This document shows, one piece after another, positions 1 through 10,871 of a stretch of 64,000 nt of DNA; positions within the stretch are counted from its first letter, which is position 1, and each line of letters starts with the position of its first letter. Location: assembly GCA_018820395.1 (NCBI GenBank), contig JAHJOG010000263.1, positions 1 through 64,000 of the forward strand. The letters run 5' to 3'. A program made the position numbers and the translations under genes. A model generated the notes under the pieces. It made no database searches. It saw nothing but the letters and a program-made list of their open reading frames with translations, and was not told the DNA's origin. This DNA comes from Gammaproteobacteria bacterium. GTDB lineage: Bacteria > Pseudomonadota > Gammaproteobacteria > Burkholderiales > Burkholderiaceae_C.

Positions 1-374
1 CCGCGGGGCTCGCGGCGCTGCTGCGCCATCCGGAGCGTTTTCGCGGCAAGCGCGTCGGCCTCGTGCTGTCGGGCGGCAACATCGACCCGCTGCTGCTGGC
101 GGCCATCATCGAGCGCGGTATGGTGCGCGCAGGCCGGCTGGCGCGGGTGCGGATCAGTGCGCGCGACGTGCCGGGTTCGCTGGCGCAGATCACGGCGACC
201 GTCGCCGAAGCGGGGGCCAACGTCGACGAGGTGCACCACCAGCGCGCCTTCACCATGCTGGCCGCGCAGAACGTCGAAGTCGAGCTGGTGCTGCAGACGC
301 GGGGCCGCGCGCATCTGTCCGCCGTACTCGACGCGCTGCGCAACGCGGGCTTCGAAGCTGCCGAGCAGCGGTGA
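1..374 (+). CDS. ilvA: Threonine ammonia-lyase (threonine dehydratase), C-terminal part with ACT domain; truncated by window start
   Basis: Frame open from nt 3 (AGLAALLRHPERFRGKRVGLVLSGGNIDPLLLAAIIERGMVRAGRLARVRISARDVPGSLAQI...): PLP-fold C-terminus followed by an ACT-like segment. Confidence 0.85.
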   Translation, partial: AGLAALLRHPERFRGKRVGLVLSGGNIDPLLLAAIIERGMVRAGRLARVRISARDVPGSLAQITATVAEAGANVDEVHHQRAFTMLAAQNVEVELVLQTRGRAHLSAVLDALRNAGFEAAEQR

Positions 375-473
375 TAAGAAGAAAGAATTAACGGAACTAT
401 GGGAAGCCCCGGGTCGACCGCCGAGCGGGCCTGGGGAAAATCGTTGTAATCATTCGCTACCGAGGACCCCTGG

Positions 474-626
474 ATGGCCGACCCCACACCCGTTGAACCC
501 GCCGAGAGCGCCGCCGTCGAAACCGACGCGGTCGAATCGATCGTCCACATGATGCCGCTGATCCTGCCCTTGGCGGGCGGGGTGCTGATGCTGCTGCTCG
601 CGTCCATCGCCGTCTACATGGCCTGA
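474..626 (+). CDS. Small (50 aa) single-pass membrane protein, hypothetical
   Basis: ATG 474 to TGA 626: MADPTPVEPAESAAVETDAVESIVHMMPLILPLAGGVLMLLLASIAVYMA; acidic N-terminus and one hydrophobic helix; not in the supplied ORF list. Confidence 0.5.
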   Translation: MADPTPVEPAESAAVETDAVESIVHMMPLILPLAGGVLMLLLASIAVYMA

Positions 627-807
627 CATCCATCCGCGCCCTGGGCGGACACCCTTCATCGCCGGGCCGCGTGATGTTCGGGTGTGGGTTCCATTGACGC
701 TGGAGCCGAGTGCGCACCCACTATCCCAGGTGTCTTCTCCAACGGACCTTGCCGTCTCGCCGTGGCAGTCCCGTTCGACAAGACGAATTTCAACTTAGGA
801 GATATCG

Positions 808-2655
808 ATGAACGCACCCCTCAAGGGTCTGTCGGTGAATGCGCCGCCGCACGTCAAAAATGAAAAGCTCATTGCCTGGGTGAGCGACATGGCCGCCCTG
901 TGCAAGCCCGACTCGGTGGTCTGGTGCGACGGCAGCAACGAAGAATACGACCGGTTGTGCCAACAAATGGTCGACGCCGGAACGCTGCAACGCCTCAATC
1001 CTGCCAAGCGCCCCAATTCCTATCTGGCCACTTCCGACGTCAACGACGTGGCGCGCGTCGAAGACCGTACCTACATCTGTTCCGAGAAGAAGGAAGACGC
1101 CGGCCCGACCAACAACTGGATGGCGCCTGCCGAGATGCGCGCGACGCTGCAGCCGCTCTTCGACGGCTGCATGAAGGGCCGCACGATGTACGTCGTGCCT
1201 TTCAGCATGGGTCCGCTCGGTTCTCCGATTGCCCACATCGGCATCGAGCTGTCCGACAGCCCCTATGTCGTCGTCAACATGAAGATCATGACGCGCATGG
1301 GCAAGGCGGTTTACGACGTGCTCGGCGCGGACGGCGAGTTCGTTCCCTGCATGCACACCGTGGGCGCCCCGCTGGAGCCGGGTCAAAAAGACGTGTCCTG
1401 GCCCTGCAACACGACCAAGTACATCGTCCACTATCCCGAGACGCGCGAAATCTGGAGCTACGGTTCCGGCTACGGCGGCAATGCACTCTTGGGCAAGAAG
1501 TGCTTCGCACTGCGGATCGCGTCCAACATGGGCCGCGACGAGGGCTGGCTGGCCGAGCACATGCTGATCCTGGGCGTAACCAACCCCCAGGGCAAGAAAT
1601 ACCACGTCGCCGCTGCGTTCCCCAGTGCGTGCGGCAAAACCAACTTCGCGATGCTGATCCCGCCGGCCGGCTTCGAAGGCTGGAAAGTGACGACCATCGG
1701 CGACGACATCGCCTGGATCAAACCTGCCGCCGACGGCAAGCTGCGCGCCATCAACCCCGAAGCCGGCTATTTCGGCGTGGCGCCGGGCACCAACACGCAG
1801 ACCAACCCCAACTGCATGGCCAGCCTGGATCGCGACGTGATCTTCACCAACGTTGCGCTGACGGACGACGGCGACGTCTGGTGGGAAGGCATGAGCGAGC
1901 CCCCGGCGCACGCGATCGACTGGCAAGGCAACGACTGGACGCCCGCCATCGCCAAGGAAACCGGCGCCAAGGCCGCACATCCCAATGCCCGCTTCACGGT
2001 CGGCGCGATCAACAATCCGGCGCTGGACGACGCCTGGGACGACCCGAAGGGTGTCGCCATCGACGCATTCATCTTCGGCGGTCGGCGCTCGACCACGGTG
2101 CCCCTGGTCACCGAGGCGCGCAACTGGGTCGAAGGCGTCTATATGGCGGCGACCATGGGCTCGGAAACCACGGCGGCCGCCGCCGGCAAGCAAGGGGTGG
2201 TTCGGCGCGATCCTTTCGCCATGCTGCCCTTCGCCGGCTACAACATGAGCGATTACTTCCAGCATTGGTTGGACCTGGGCACGCGTCTGGCTGCTTCGGG
2301 CGCGCGGCTGCCGAAGATCTACACCACCAACTGGTTCCGCAAGGGTGCAGACGGCAAGTTCGTCTGGCCGGGCTACGGCGAAAACATGCGCGTCCTGAAG
2401 TGGATGATCGATCGCATCGAGGGCCAAGCCGAGGGGACGGAGCACGTCTTCGGCGTGAGCCCGCGCTACGAAGACCTGAACTGGAAGGGCCTGGCGTTCA
2501 GTGCGGAGCAGTTCGACACCGTGACGCACATCGACAAGGCCGCCTGGCAGGCCGAACTCAAGCTCCATGCCGAGCTATTCCAGCAACTGTCGCATCACCT
2601 GCCCAAGGAATTGCCGGAGACCAAGGCGGCCATCGAGCAGCGTCTTGCTGCCTGA
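808..2655 (+). CDS. pckG: Phosphoenolpyruvate carboxykinase (GTP)
   Basis: 615 aa; [16 protein letters not shown]-loop and GTP-PEPCK-like sequence throughout; RBS-like aggag upstream. Confidence 0.95.
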   Translation: MNAPLKGLSVNAPPHVKNEKLIAWVSDMAALCKPDSVVWCDGSNEEYDRLCQQMVDAGTLQRLNPAKRPNSYLATSDVNDVARVEDRTYICSEKKEDAGPTNNWMAPAEMRATLQPLFDGCMKGRTMYVVPFSMGPLGSPIAHIGIELSDSPYVVVNMKIMTRMGKAVYDVLGADGEFVPCMHTVGAPLEPGQKDVSWPCNTTKYIVHYPETREIWSYGSGYGGNALLGKKCFALRIASNMGRDEGWLAEHMLILGVTNPQGKKYHVAAAFPSACGKTNFAMLIPPAGFEGWKVTTIGDDIAWIKPAADGKLRAINPEAGYFGVAPGTNTQTNPNCMASLDRDVIFTNVALTDDGDVWWEGMSEPPAHAIDWQGNDWTPAIAKETGAKAAHPNARFTVGAINNPALDDAWDDPKGVAIDAFIFGGRRSTTVPLVTEARNWVEGVYMAATMGSETTAAAAGKQGVVRRDPFAMLPFAGYNMSDYFQHWLDLGTRLAASGARLPKIYTTNWFRKGADGKFVWPGYGENMRVLKWMIDRIEGQAEGTEHVFGVSPRYEDLNWKGLAFSAEQFDTVTHIDKAAWQAELKLHAELFQQLSHHLPKELPETKAAIEQRLAA

Positions 2656-2692
2656 ATGAACGGAAGCGGCGTCCGCCGCGACCATGAAAAAA

Positions 2693-2715
2693 GCCGCCCG
2701 AAAGGGCGGCTTTTT
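2693..2715 (+). terminator. Rho-independent terminator, probably bidirectional
   Basis: GCCGCCC-GAAA-GGGCGGC followed by TTTTT, with an A-run before the stem, between convergent genes. Confidence 0.9.
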
Positions 2716-2737
2716 CGTTCAGGGGCTGGAAGGCGAA

Positions 2738-3280
2738 TCAGTAGTACCGCGCGAGATTGGCTTTGCGAACGGTGTCGTAGACCATCGGGATCGCGCCCTG
2801 CGCTTCGCCTGCAGTTGCGTTCAAAGGCGCAGTAGCGGCGACGCGGGCCATCGACGGCTCCTCGACTTCATGCCGCGAAGCGATGGCCTGGATGTCACGC
2901 AGCATGCGGCCGTCCTGCATGGCATACGCCAGGAATTGCGCGTCGGCGCGGGCGGCATCCCGCTTGCGTGCGGCGTGGCGGACGCTGGCGACCACCCGAG
3001 CCGCCATCGAACGCGTCGCCCCGGCGAAGAAGGCGATGGCCGAGAAAGCCACCAGCCACAGCACGAACCAGGCGACGAGCAGACCGCCCTCGGTCCAGGT
3101 CGACATCAGCTTGTCGGCCACGACCAGCAGAGACGACACGATGGCCGAAAGCAAAAGGAGAGCCAGGCCGCGCGCGCCGTCCAACCGATGCTTGGCGCGA
3201 CGGATTTGCGCCATCAGCGCCTCGGCGCGGACAACGCCCGGATGAGAGGCTGGCTGCTCTACGTGAACGAAACTTGTCAT
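2738..3280 (-). CDS. Hypothetical membrane protein
   Basis: ORF start trimmed to MTSFVHVEQPASHPG...; two hydrophobic segments; divergent from the LysR gene. Confidence 0.7.
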   Translation of the reverse strand: MTSFVHVEQPASHPGVVRAEALMAQIRRAKHRLDGARGLALLLLSAIVSSLLVVADKLMSTWTEGGLLVAWFVLWLVAFSAIAFFAGATRSMAARVVASVRHAARKRDAARADAQFLAYAMQDGRMLRDIQAIASRHEVEEPSMARVAATAPLNATAGEAQGAIPMVYDTVRKANLARYY

Positions 3281-3384
3281 GATGATCCTCCAGAAAAATG
3301 CGATGGGCTTGTGGCCCGATGGCTTGATATTAGGGGATACCCTGATGTCATTCCAATTTATTTTGATGATGTCTATCATTCCGG

Positions 3385-4416
3385 ATGATGATGGACGTTA
3401 ACTTTCGCACACTCGACCTGAATCTCCTGCGCGTCTTCGACGAGGTCATGTCGGAACGCAACCTCACGCGCGCGGCTCGGAACCTCTCCGTCACCCAACC
3501 GGCAGTGAGCAATGCGCTCAGGCGCCTGCGCGAGGTGGTGGGCGACGAACTGGTGCAACGCTCGGGCGCCGGCGTGGAGCCCACACCGCGCGCCCTGGCG
3601 CTGTGGCCGACGGTGCGCGACGCGCTGCAGCAGTTGCAGCACACCTTGGCGCCGGGTGAGTTCGACGCGTCGGTCGCCGACACGACCTTCCTGCTGGCCA
3701 TGGCCGATGCCACGGCCGCCGAACTGATGCCGGGTCTGGTCCGGATCCTGGAAACCGAAGCCCCTGCGGTCGCCGTACGGGTGTCACCGCTGACCACGCG
3801 CGATCCGCGCCGCATGCTCGAACATGAGGAGGTCGACATGGCCGTCGGCTACTTCCCGGCCCTGGTGGCGAGCCTGGCAGCGCGCGGACAGTCAGGAGAT
3901 TCCGTGCTGGCCTTCGAAACCCAGCGCCTCTACGTGGGGGAGTATGTCTGCGTGATGCGACGCGACCATCCGCTGGCCGCTGCGCCACTCACGCTCGACG
4001 CCTTCTGCGCGGCGCGGCACATGTTGGTGAGCTTTTCGGGGCGACCCTACGGTTTCATCGATCAGACGCTCGGCGCGCTGGGCCGGCGCAGGCACATTGT
4101 CATCACCGTCAATCAGTTCTTCACGGCCGAAAGGGTGGTGGCCAACTCGGATCTGCTCACCGTGCTGCCGCGTCACTTCGTCAGCGAGGCCGGCGTCGGC
4201 ACTCAGCTCGTGCTGCGCGACCTGCCCTTCGATCAGCCGATGGTTCATGTCGATGCCGTCTGGCACCGGCGCGCCCAGCGCAGTCGCGCGAACGAATGGC
4301 TTCGATCGGCGTTGCTGCGGTCGGCAGAGGAAGCGTTTTCAAGCGCAAGAACCGGGCGAACGCCGGACCGCGATCCGCCCCGGGGTTCGGGGAGTGACTT
4401 CAGCGAACGACGCTGA
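3385..4416 (+). CDS. LysR-family transcriptional regulator
   Basis: N-terminal HTH: LNLLRVFDEVMSERNLTRAARNLSVTQPAVSNALRRLREVVGDELVQR. Confidence 0.93.
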   Translation: MMMDVNFRTLDLNLLRVFDEVMSERNLTRAARNLSVTQPAVSNALRRLREVVGDELVQRSGAGVEPTPRALALWPTVRDALQQLQHTLAPGEFDASVADTTFLLAMADATAAELMPGLVRILETEAPAVAVRVSPLTTRDPRRMLEHEEVDMAVGYFPALVASLAARGQSGDSVLAFETQRLYVGEYVCVMRRDHPLAAAPLTLDAFCAARHMLVSFSGRPYGFIDQTLGALGRRRHIVITVNQFFTAERVVANSDLLTVLPRHFVSEAGVGTQLVLRDLPFDQPMVHVDAVWHRRAQRSRANEWLRSALLRSAEEAFSSARTGRTPDRDPPRGSGSDFSERR

Positions 4417-4573
4417 GCCAGGCGCTGGCGGCGGCGCGGAGCTCTTGCGCCCGGTGCAGGTCGGTGCCGGCGAGGTGATCGGCGCTTTCCATCAGCGCAT
4501 GCGCGGGGCTTGAAGGAACGAGAACGGGAGAGGATTGAAAAACACGTGCCGCAAGGGCGAGGAGGGTGTACAT
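4400..4573 (-). CDS. Small hypothetical protein (57 aa)
   Basis: MYTLLALAARVFQSSPVLVPSSPAHALMESADHLAGTDLHRAQELRAAASAWLSVVR, using an internal start in ORF 4400..4768. Confidence 0.4.
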   Translation of the reverse strand: MYTLLALAARVFQSSPVLVPSSPAHALMESADHLAGTDLHRAQELRAAASAWLSVVR

Positions 4574-4701
4574 GACTTCAAGCGGGTATGGAGCGCTTCT
4601 GGGGTTGGTTGCAATGGAACTCAGTTTAAGGGTTTTCCCTATACTTCCAGGGCCAAGGTTATGCGGTTTGAACATGAGAGCATTCACCTTAGACTGCATC
4701 G

Positions 4702-5529
4702 ATGAAGATCCAGTTGCTCTCGGATCTCCATCTGGAGATTCATCCGCGCTTGACGGTCCCGCCTGCACCTGGCGCTGACCTGCTGGTGTTGGCTGGCGAC
4801 ATCGGCTCCTATCAGAGGGGCTCGATGCTCGATGCGCCAGACTACGGATTGACCCGCTTTTCTCCGCGCCACGGATGGCCGACCCCGGTGGTCTTCATTC
4901 CCGGCAATCACGAGTACGACCATGCCGACTTCGACGCCGTGCACACTCGGCTGCGCGAACTGTGTGACGCGCTCGGCATCGTCTGGCTGGAGCGGGAATC
5001 GATCCTTCTCGACGGCGTCCGCTTGGTCGGCACCACGCTCTGGGCCGATTTCGATGCCTTGTCCGAGCCTGGAGAGGCGCTGACCAGCGTGCTGCGAAAG
5101 CGCGGCAAGGCCATGCGCGCGGCAGACTTCTATCTGGCAAAGGCCGCCACCGAGCGGGCCGGGCAACCGTTCATGGCAGACGCGCTGAGAGAGCACTCAC
5201 TTGCATGCCAGGCATGGTTGGAAAAGGCCTTGCGAACCGCGCATGACGGTCCGACAGTGGTGATCACGCACTTTGCGCCGACCTTGGCCAGTGCAGATCC
5301 GCGCTACGGCTTGAGTCCGGGAACCGCCGGTTTCTGCAATTCACTGGACCATCTGCTGCCGCACGCCGACCTGTGGTTGCACGGCCACCTGCATTGTCAT
5401 TTCGACTATGTGAAGGACGGCTGTCGCGTGGTCGCCAACCCGCTGGGCTATCTGGCCAAGGGCGAGCAGGAGGGTTTCTTGCCGGACAAGCTCATCGACA
5501 CGGACCACCGCCGGCAGGGCCGCGCCTGA
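4702..5529 (+). CDS. Metallophosphoesterase (calcineurin-like)
   Basis: LSDLHLE, LAGDIGSY, GNHEYD, HGHLHCHFDY motifs. Confidence 0.9.
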   Translation: MKIQLLSDLHLEIHPRLTVPPAPGADLLVLAGDIGSYQRGSMLDAPDYGLTRFSPRHGWPTPVVFIPGNHEYDHADFDAVHTRLRELCDALGIVWLERESILLDGVRLVGTTLWADFDALSEPGEALTSVLRKRGKAMRAADFYLAKAATERAGQPFMADALREHSLACQAWLEKALRTAHDGPTVVITHFAPTLASADPRYGLSPGTAGFCNSLDHLLPHADLWLHGHLHCHFDYVKDGCRVVANPLGYLAKGEQEGFLPDKLIDTDHRRQGRA

Positions 5530-5539
5530 GAGGGGCGTC

Positions 5540-6157
5540 TCAGCGCGCCGAGAGCCCGTCGAAGCAGGTGGACAACACCATCTCGACGATCTGCGCATCG
5601 GTGTGCTGCCCGCCAGCTTTCAGGAATTCGAGCACTGGGTCGCAGGCGCGAGCGAAGAGCGTGTAGAGCACCGCGATGGCTGGCAGCTTGGCGCTCAACG
5701 AACCGTCTGCCTGCGCCGCCTCGATCCAGCCGCCCAGCGTGTCGCTGACGGCGACCAGTCGATCGAGGTAATCGCGGTTGTTCATCAAGGTCGCTCGCAG
5801 CGTGGAGCTCTGATGCGGGAGCGAGGGCATTTCGCCGGCCAGCTGCACCTCCATGGTCCAGCGCGCGACGGCCCGGAGCTTGTCCAGCGGCTTGTCGTTC
5901 GCCGGCACCGAAGCCAGGAAATCCTTGGCACGCTGCATGATGCGGACCATCGCGGCAGCGGCCAGATCTTCCTTGCTCGGAAAATGCTTATAGAGGCTTG
6001 CCTTTGCAATGCCCACCGACGCTGCGACCTCGTCCACGGTCATGGCCTCGAAGCCTTTTTCGGCCAGGAGCCGGTTGACGGTCTGGACGATGGCCTCTTC
6101 GCGTGCCACCAACATCTGCTGTTTGAACGAGGGCTTGAGCGAGACAGCGGTATTCAT
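5540..6157 (-). CDS. TetR/AcrR-family regulator
   Basis: HTH: AIVQTVNRLLAEKGFEAMTVDEVAASVGIAKASLYKHFPSKEDL. Confidence 0.92.
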   Translation of the reverse strand: MNTAVSLKPSFKQQMLVAREEAIVQTVNRLLAEKGFEAMTVDEVAASVGIAKASLYKHFPSKEDLAAAAMVRIMQRAKDFLASVPANDKPLDKLRAVARWTMEVQLAGEMPSLPHQSSTLRATLMNNRDYLDRLVAVSDTLGGWIEAAQADGSLSAKLPAIAVLYTLFARACDPVLEFLKAGGQHTDAQIVEMVLSTCFDGLSAR

Positions 6158-6260
6158 CCCTCAATTCTAGCCGCTTTCGTCAAAAAATAGTCGATGGCAT
6201 CAAATTGCGACCAATCGGTTCAAACGGCGTCACGCGGCTTGACCGATCGACCGTGGAAGC

Positions 6261-7238
6261 CTAATAAAGCCCCAACTGCCTCGCGTGTAAACGCGCCAAT
6301 CCGAGCAGGGCATCGGTGAAGGGGGTCGCCACCTTCGTCAGTTGTCCGAGTTCCCGCACCACGGCGACGAGCGCGTCGAGTTCCACGGGCCGGCCAGCTT
6401 CCACGTCCTGCAGCATCGAGGTCTTGAACGCGCCCAGCTTGCGGGTCACGGCGTGACGGTCGTCGGGACTTTCGGCGATCGGGATGCCGATGCGGGCGCC
6501 GATGTCCCTGGCTTCGAGCATGACGGCCGAGACGAAGCCTCGCACCAGGTCGTCGCCCAGGATCAGGTCGGTCGTGGCGCCGGTGAGCGCACTGATCGGG
6601 TTGACCGTCATGTTGCCCCAGAGCTTGTACCAGACGTCCTTCTGGATCTGCGGCGACACGCGCGCCTCGATGCCCGCAGACACCATCAACTCGCACAGCG
6701 CCTTGACGCGCGGCGTGGCCTCGCCCGACGGCTCGCCCACGATCAGTCCGTTGCCGAAGTGGTGCCGCACCACGCCGGGCGCATCGAGCGAACAACTTGC
6801 ATGCACCACGCCGCCAATGACGTTCGCGCTGGGAATGGCGCGTGCAATGGCGCCGTCGGGGTCGATGGTCGCCAGCCGGCTGCCGGCCAACGGGCCGCCG
6901 AAGCCCCCCTCGAGGAACCACCAGGGCACACCGTTCATGGCCGTGAGCACCACGGTGTCGGGGCCGATCAGCGGCGCGATGCGCGCCGCCACGCCCGGCA
7001 ACGCCGGTGCCTTGACGGCGATCACGACCAGATCCTGCACGCCGAGCTCGGCGGGGTCGGCCACCGCATGGACCGGCGCACGCAGGCGTTGGTCGCCGCG
7101 CACGATGGAAAGGCCGTCGCGCTGCAAGGTCGCCAGCGTCTCCCCTCGGGCCACCACGTTGAGACGCGAGCCGGCCTGCGCCAGGCCCATGCCGATCCAG
7201 CCGCCGATGGCGCCGGCGCCATAAATGCAGACTTTCAT
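6261..7238 (-). CDS. 2-dehydropantoate 2-reductase family (ketopantoate reductase-like)
   Basis: MKVCIYGAGAIGGWIGMGLAQAGSRLNVVARG N-terminal Rossmann motif; AMNGVPWW, KLWGNMTVNPISALTGA. Confidence 0.88.
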   Translation of the reverse strand: MKVCIYGAGAIGGWIGMGLAQAGSRLNVVARGETLATLQRDGLSIVRGDQRLRAPVHAVADPAELGVQDLVVIAVKAPALPGVAARIAPLIGPDTVVLTAMNGVPWWFLEGGFGGPLAGSRLATIDPDGAIARAIPSANVIGGVVHASCSLDAPGVVRHHFGNGLIVGEPSGEATPRVKALCELMVSAGIEARVSPQIQKDVWYKLWGNMTVNPISALTGATTDLILGDDLVRGFVSAVMLEARDIGARIGIPIAESPDDRHAVTRKLGAFKTSMLQDVEAGRPVELDALVAVVRELGQLTKVATPFTDALLGLARLHARQLGLY

Positions 7239-7258
7239 GTTCGACGCGATGCCTTCCA

Positions 7259-8089
7259 TCAGTTCCGGTAGCTTCCGTCGATGCGGTCGACCTGCCGAAC
7301 CAGGGCGTCGAACACGTCCTGGCCGGCGCCGTGTTCGGGGCTGAACTGAAGGGCGTCGCGCGTGCAGCGGGCGGCGATCGCTTCCGACACCGGAATCGGC
7401 GCGCCCATCGACAAGGTCGCCATCTGGATCTCGCAGGCGCGCTGCAGCGTCCACAGGATGGCAAAGGTCTGCGGCAGGGTCTGGCCCCAGGCCAGAAGCC
7501 CGTGATTGCGCAGGATCACGGCATGCCGGTCGCCGATGCTCTTCAAGAGCCGCGGACCCTCGTCGGCGTGGATGGTGATGCCCTCGAACTCGTGGTACGC
7601 GACCATGTCGTGCAACTGGGCCGTGTAGAAATTCGTCTGCTGCAGGCCGCCCTGCAGGCAGGCCACCGCGACGCCCGCCGTGGTGTGCGTGTGCATCACG
7701 CAGTGCGCAGCCGGCAGACCGTCGTGGATGGCGGCGTGCACCGTGAAGCCGGCCGGATTCACCCGATGCGGCGACCCGTCGAGCACCTTGCCCTTCAGGT
7801 CGACCTTCACCAGGTTGCTGGCCGTTACTTCGGTGTAGTGCAGACCGAACGGATTGATCAGGAACTGCTTTTCACCGCCCGAAACGCTGTCGGGCAAGCG
7901 CACCGTGATGTGGTTGTAGATCATCTCGGTCCAGCCCAGCATCGCGAAGACGCGGTAGCAGGCCGCGAGTTGCAGGCGAGCCTCCTGCTCGTCCGGGTGC
8001 ATGGAGGCCAATGCCGAAGCCGGCGTCGCCACGGGTGCCGGGTTCGATGCCGGAGCCGATGCCGCGGGGAAAGTCGCCAAGGTGTTCAT
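7259..8089 (-). CDS. Class II aldolase/adducin family protein
   Basis: MNTLATF...; YNHITVRLPD, NPFGLHYTEVTASNLVKVDL, HTHTTAGVAV, LRNHGLLAWG. Confidence 0.88.
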   Translation of the reverse strand: MNTLATFPAASAPASNPAPVATPASALASMHPDEQEARLQLAACYRVFAMLGWTEMIYNHITVRLPDSVSGGEKQFLINPFGLHYTEVTASNLVKVDLKGKVLDGSPHRVNPAGFTVHAAIHDGLPAAHCVMHTHTTAGVAVACLQGGLQQTNFYTAQLHDMVAYHEFEGITIHADEGPRLLKSIGDRHAVILRNHGLLAWGQTLPQTFAILWTLQRACEIQMATLSMGAPIPVSEAIAARCTRDALQFSPEHGAGQDVFDALVRQVDRIDGSYRN

Positions 8090-8118
8090 CGCAGTTCCTG
8101 TTCGATCCGAGAAGCCGT

Positions 8119-9105
8119 TCAACCCTCCGCCGTGAAGCCCACCTTCTTGACGATCGGTGCCCACTTGGCGGTGTCTTTCTTGATGAGGTCTCCGAGCTCG
8201 GCGGGCGTGGACGACATGGCTTCCAGGCCGAAGGTGCCGAGCCCGTCGATCACTTCCTTGTTCGCGAGCGCCGTCTTCAGCGCGGCGTTGAGCTTGGCCA
8301 CCGTTTCCGGCGAGGCCTTTGCCGGCAGGAAGTAGGCGAACCACTCGCTGTGCGCCATGTCCTTGATGCCCTGTTCGGCGAAGGTCGGCACGTCGGGCGT
8401 GAAGCGGCTGCGCTTCTCGCCGGACACGCCGAGGATTCGCACCTTGCCGGTCGCGAGATGCTGCGTGATGTCGCCGATCGGGCCGGAGACGGCGGAGATG
8501 TTGCTGCCGAGCAGGTCGAGCATCGCAGGCTGGGTGCCGCGATAGGCCGCGTGCTTCAGTTCGACGCCGGCGCTCTTGCCCAGCAGCGCGCCGATGAAGT
8601 GGGGCGTGGAGCCTGCCGCTGGCGAACCGAAGTTGGCGCCCGTCGGGTTGGCCTTGGCCCACTCGAGGAATTCGGGCACCGTCTTGACGCTGGCCGGCAC
8701 GGCCGGACCGACGGCAAAGCCGAAGTCGAACACGCAGGCGATCGACACGGGCGTGAGGTCGGCCACGGGGTCGTAGGGCAGCTTCTTGTAGATGTGCGGA
8801 TAGATGGTGAGGATCGATGTCGGCGTCTGCAGGATCGTGGTGCCGTCGGCCGGCTGGGCCTTGACGTAGCTCACGGCGATCTGTCCGCCGGCGCCGGTGC
8901 GGTTCTCGACCACGGCGGCGGCCGCATAACCCGGCGAGAGCTTGGTGGCCACGCGGCGTGCGCAGGTGTCCGAGGTGCCGCCGGCGGCAAAACCCACGGC
9001 CAGCTTGGCTGTCTCGATGTTCTGCGCGAAAGCCTGTTGGCCGATGCCGGCGAGCAGGGCGGAAGCCCCGGCGGTTTGAATCACTTGGCGGCGTGTGAAG
9101 GTCAT
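8119..9105 (-). CDS. Bug-family tripartite tricarboxylate transporter substrate-binding protein
   Basis: MTFTRRQVIQTAGASALLAGIGQQAFA signal peptide; Bug-type GFAAGGTSDTCAR, VVENRTGAGGQIAVSYV. Confidence 0.9.
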   Translation of the reverse strand: MTFTRRQVIQTAGASALLAGIGQQAFAQNIETAKLAVGFAAGGTSDTCARRVATKLSPGYAAAAVVENRTGAGGQIAVSYVKAQPADGTTILQTPTSILTIYPHIYKKLPYDPVADLTPVSIACVFDFGFAVGPAVPASVKTVPEFLEWAKANPTGANFGSPAAGSTPHFIGALLGKSAGVELKHAAYRGTQPAMLDLLGSNISAVSGPIGDITQHLATGKVRILGVSGEKRSRFTPDVPTFAEQGIKDMAHSEWFAYFLPAKASPETVAKLNAALKTALANKEVIDGLGTFGLEAMSSTPAELGDLIKKDTAKWAPIVKKVGFTAEG

Positions 9106-9130
9106 GGTGCGGTGTCTCCTCGACATGGTT

Positions 9131-10867
9131 TCAGGATTCGTCGCGCAGCCAGGTGACTGCGCCCGAGTGGGTCACGGCGCCTTGGTGGCCAGGACGCACG
9201 GTGAGCGCGTATTTTTCCAGCAAGCCGCCCAGATGGGTCCTCACGTTTACCTCACGTTCGGCGAGCCGCGCCGCAATTTCGTCGGTCGACAGCTCGACCG
9301 TGATGCTGCGCGCGTCGGCGCGGGCGTCGATGGCGATGATGTCGCCGTCGACCAGGGCTGCGATCGGACCGCCCTCGGCGGCTTCCGGGCCGGCATAGCC
9401 GATGCACAGGCCCCGCGTGGCGCCGGAAAAGCGCCCGTCGGTGAGCAGCGCCACCTTGTCGCCCATGCCCTGGCCATAGAGCAGGGCGGTGATGCCGAGC
9501 ATCTCGCGCATGCCCGGACTGCCCTTGGGGCCTTCGTTGCGGATCACGATCACGTCGCCGGGGGCATACCGGCGGTTCTGCACGGCCGCCTGCGCTTCTT
9601 CTTCGGAATCGAACACGCGCGCCGGCCCGCGATGCACCAGGGACTTCAATCCCGCAGTCTTCAGCAGCGCGCCGTCGGGGCACAGGTTGCCCTTGAGCAC
9701 GGCCAGGCCGCCGTCCTGCGAGAGCGGGTCGCCGGCCCTGCGCACCACGCGGCCGTCGGGCTCCGCCACGCCGGACAGTTCGTCGGCCAGCGTGCGACCG
9801 GTGAAAGTCAGCGCGTCGCCATGCAGCCAGCCCTGCGCCAGCATCGTGCGCAGGATCACCCCGGCGCCGCCGATGTAGTAAACGTCCCGCGCCAGGTATT
9901 TGCCGCCCGGGCGCAGATCGGCGATGAGCGGCGTCCGCGCGAACACTTCCGCCACGTCGTCGAGATGAAAACGAATGCCCGCCTCGTGCGCGATGGCCGG
10001 CAGGTGCAACGCGGCGTTGGTCGATCCGCCGGTGGCCGACACCAGCGCGCAGGCGTTCTCCAGCGCTTTGCGCGTGACGATGTCGCGCGGCAGCGGGCCA
10101 TCGCCCATGACGGCCTTCATAAGCGTCTTCGCGGCGCGGCGCATCAGCGGCGCACGCTCGCTGAACACGGCCGGCACCATGCTCGAACCGATCGGTGCGA
10201 GGCCCAGCGCTTCGGACACCATGCCCATGGTGTTGGCCGTGAACTGCCCCGCGCAGGCCCCGGCCGTCGGCAGGCAGGCGCGGCTCATGGCTTCGAGTTC
10301 GTCGGGCGTGGCGTCGCCCGCGAGCACCTTGCCGATGGTTTCATAGGTGTCGACCACGTTCAGGTCGGCGCCGTCCGGGCCCGGCATCTGTCCGGGCAAC
10401 GCCGAGCCACCGTGCACGAAGACGCTCGGGACGTTGCAGCGCACCATCCCCATCATCAGGCCCGGCAGGTTCTTGTCGCAGGCGCCGATGGCGAAGATGC
10501 CGTCCCACTGGTGGCCGCGCGTGGACGCTTCCACGCTGTCGGCGATGAGTTCGCGCGAGATGAGCGAAAAGCGCATGCCCGAATGCGCCATCGTGAGCCC
10601 GTCGCTGATCGACACCACCGGGCATTCGTGCGGCGTGCCGCCACCCGCGTAGATGCCGGTCTTGGCGTGCTGGGCCTGCTCGCGCAAATTGAGATTGCAC
10701 GGGCTCATTTCGCCGCCCGTGTGGAACACGCCGACGTGCGGCCGGAGGATGTCTTCGTCGTCCTGGCCCAGCGCATGCAGAAAGCTGCGCGTGGTGGCGC
10801 GGATCACGCCGTCGCGGATGGTGGCCGAGCGGAATCGCTGGGTCGGCTTGCGGGGCTCGTCGGTCAT
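9131..10867 (-). CDS. IlvD/Edd-family dehydratase (dihydroxy-acid or sugar-acid dehydratase)
   Basis: [73 protein letters not shown]. Confidence 0.88.
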   Translation of the reverse strand: MTDEPRKPTQRFRSATIRDGVIRATTRSFLHALGQDDEDILRPHVGVFHTGGEMSPCNLNLREQAQHAKTGIYAGGGTPHECPVVSISDGLTMAHSGMRFSLISRELIADSVEASTRGHQWDGIFAIGACDKNLPGLMMGMVRCNVPSVFVHGGSALPGQMPGPDGADLNVVDTYETIGKVLAGDATPDELEAMSRACLPTAGACAGQFTANTMGMVSEALGLAPIGSSMVPAVFSERAPLMRRAAKTLMKAVMGDGPLPRDIVTRKALENACALVSATGGSTNAALHLPAIAHEAGIRFHLDDVAEVFARTPLIADLRPGGKYLARDVYYIGGAGVILRTMLAQGWLHGDALTFTGRTLADELSGVAEPDGRVVRRAGDPLSQDGGLAVLKGNLCPDGALLKTAGLKSLVHRGPARVFDSEEEAQAAVQNRRYAPGDVIVIRNEGPKGSPGMREMLGITALLYGQGMGDKVALLTDGRFSGATRGLCIGYAGPEAAEGGPIAALVDGDIIAIDARADARSITVELSTDEIAARLAEREVNVRTHLGGLLEKYALTVRPGHQGAVTHSGAVTWLRDES

Positions 10868-10871
10868 CGGC

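Noticed and set aside
790-2568. 592-aa antisense ORF opposite pckG
   Set aside because: High-GC shadow ORF with low-complexity H/R/G/D-rich translation; the sense strand encodes an unmistakable GTP-PEPCK.
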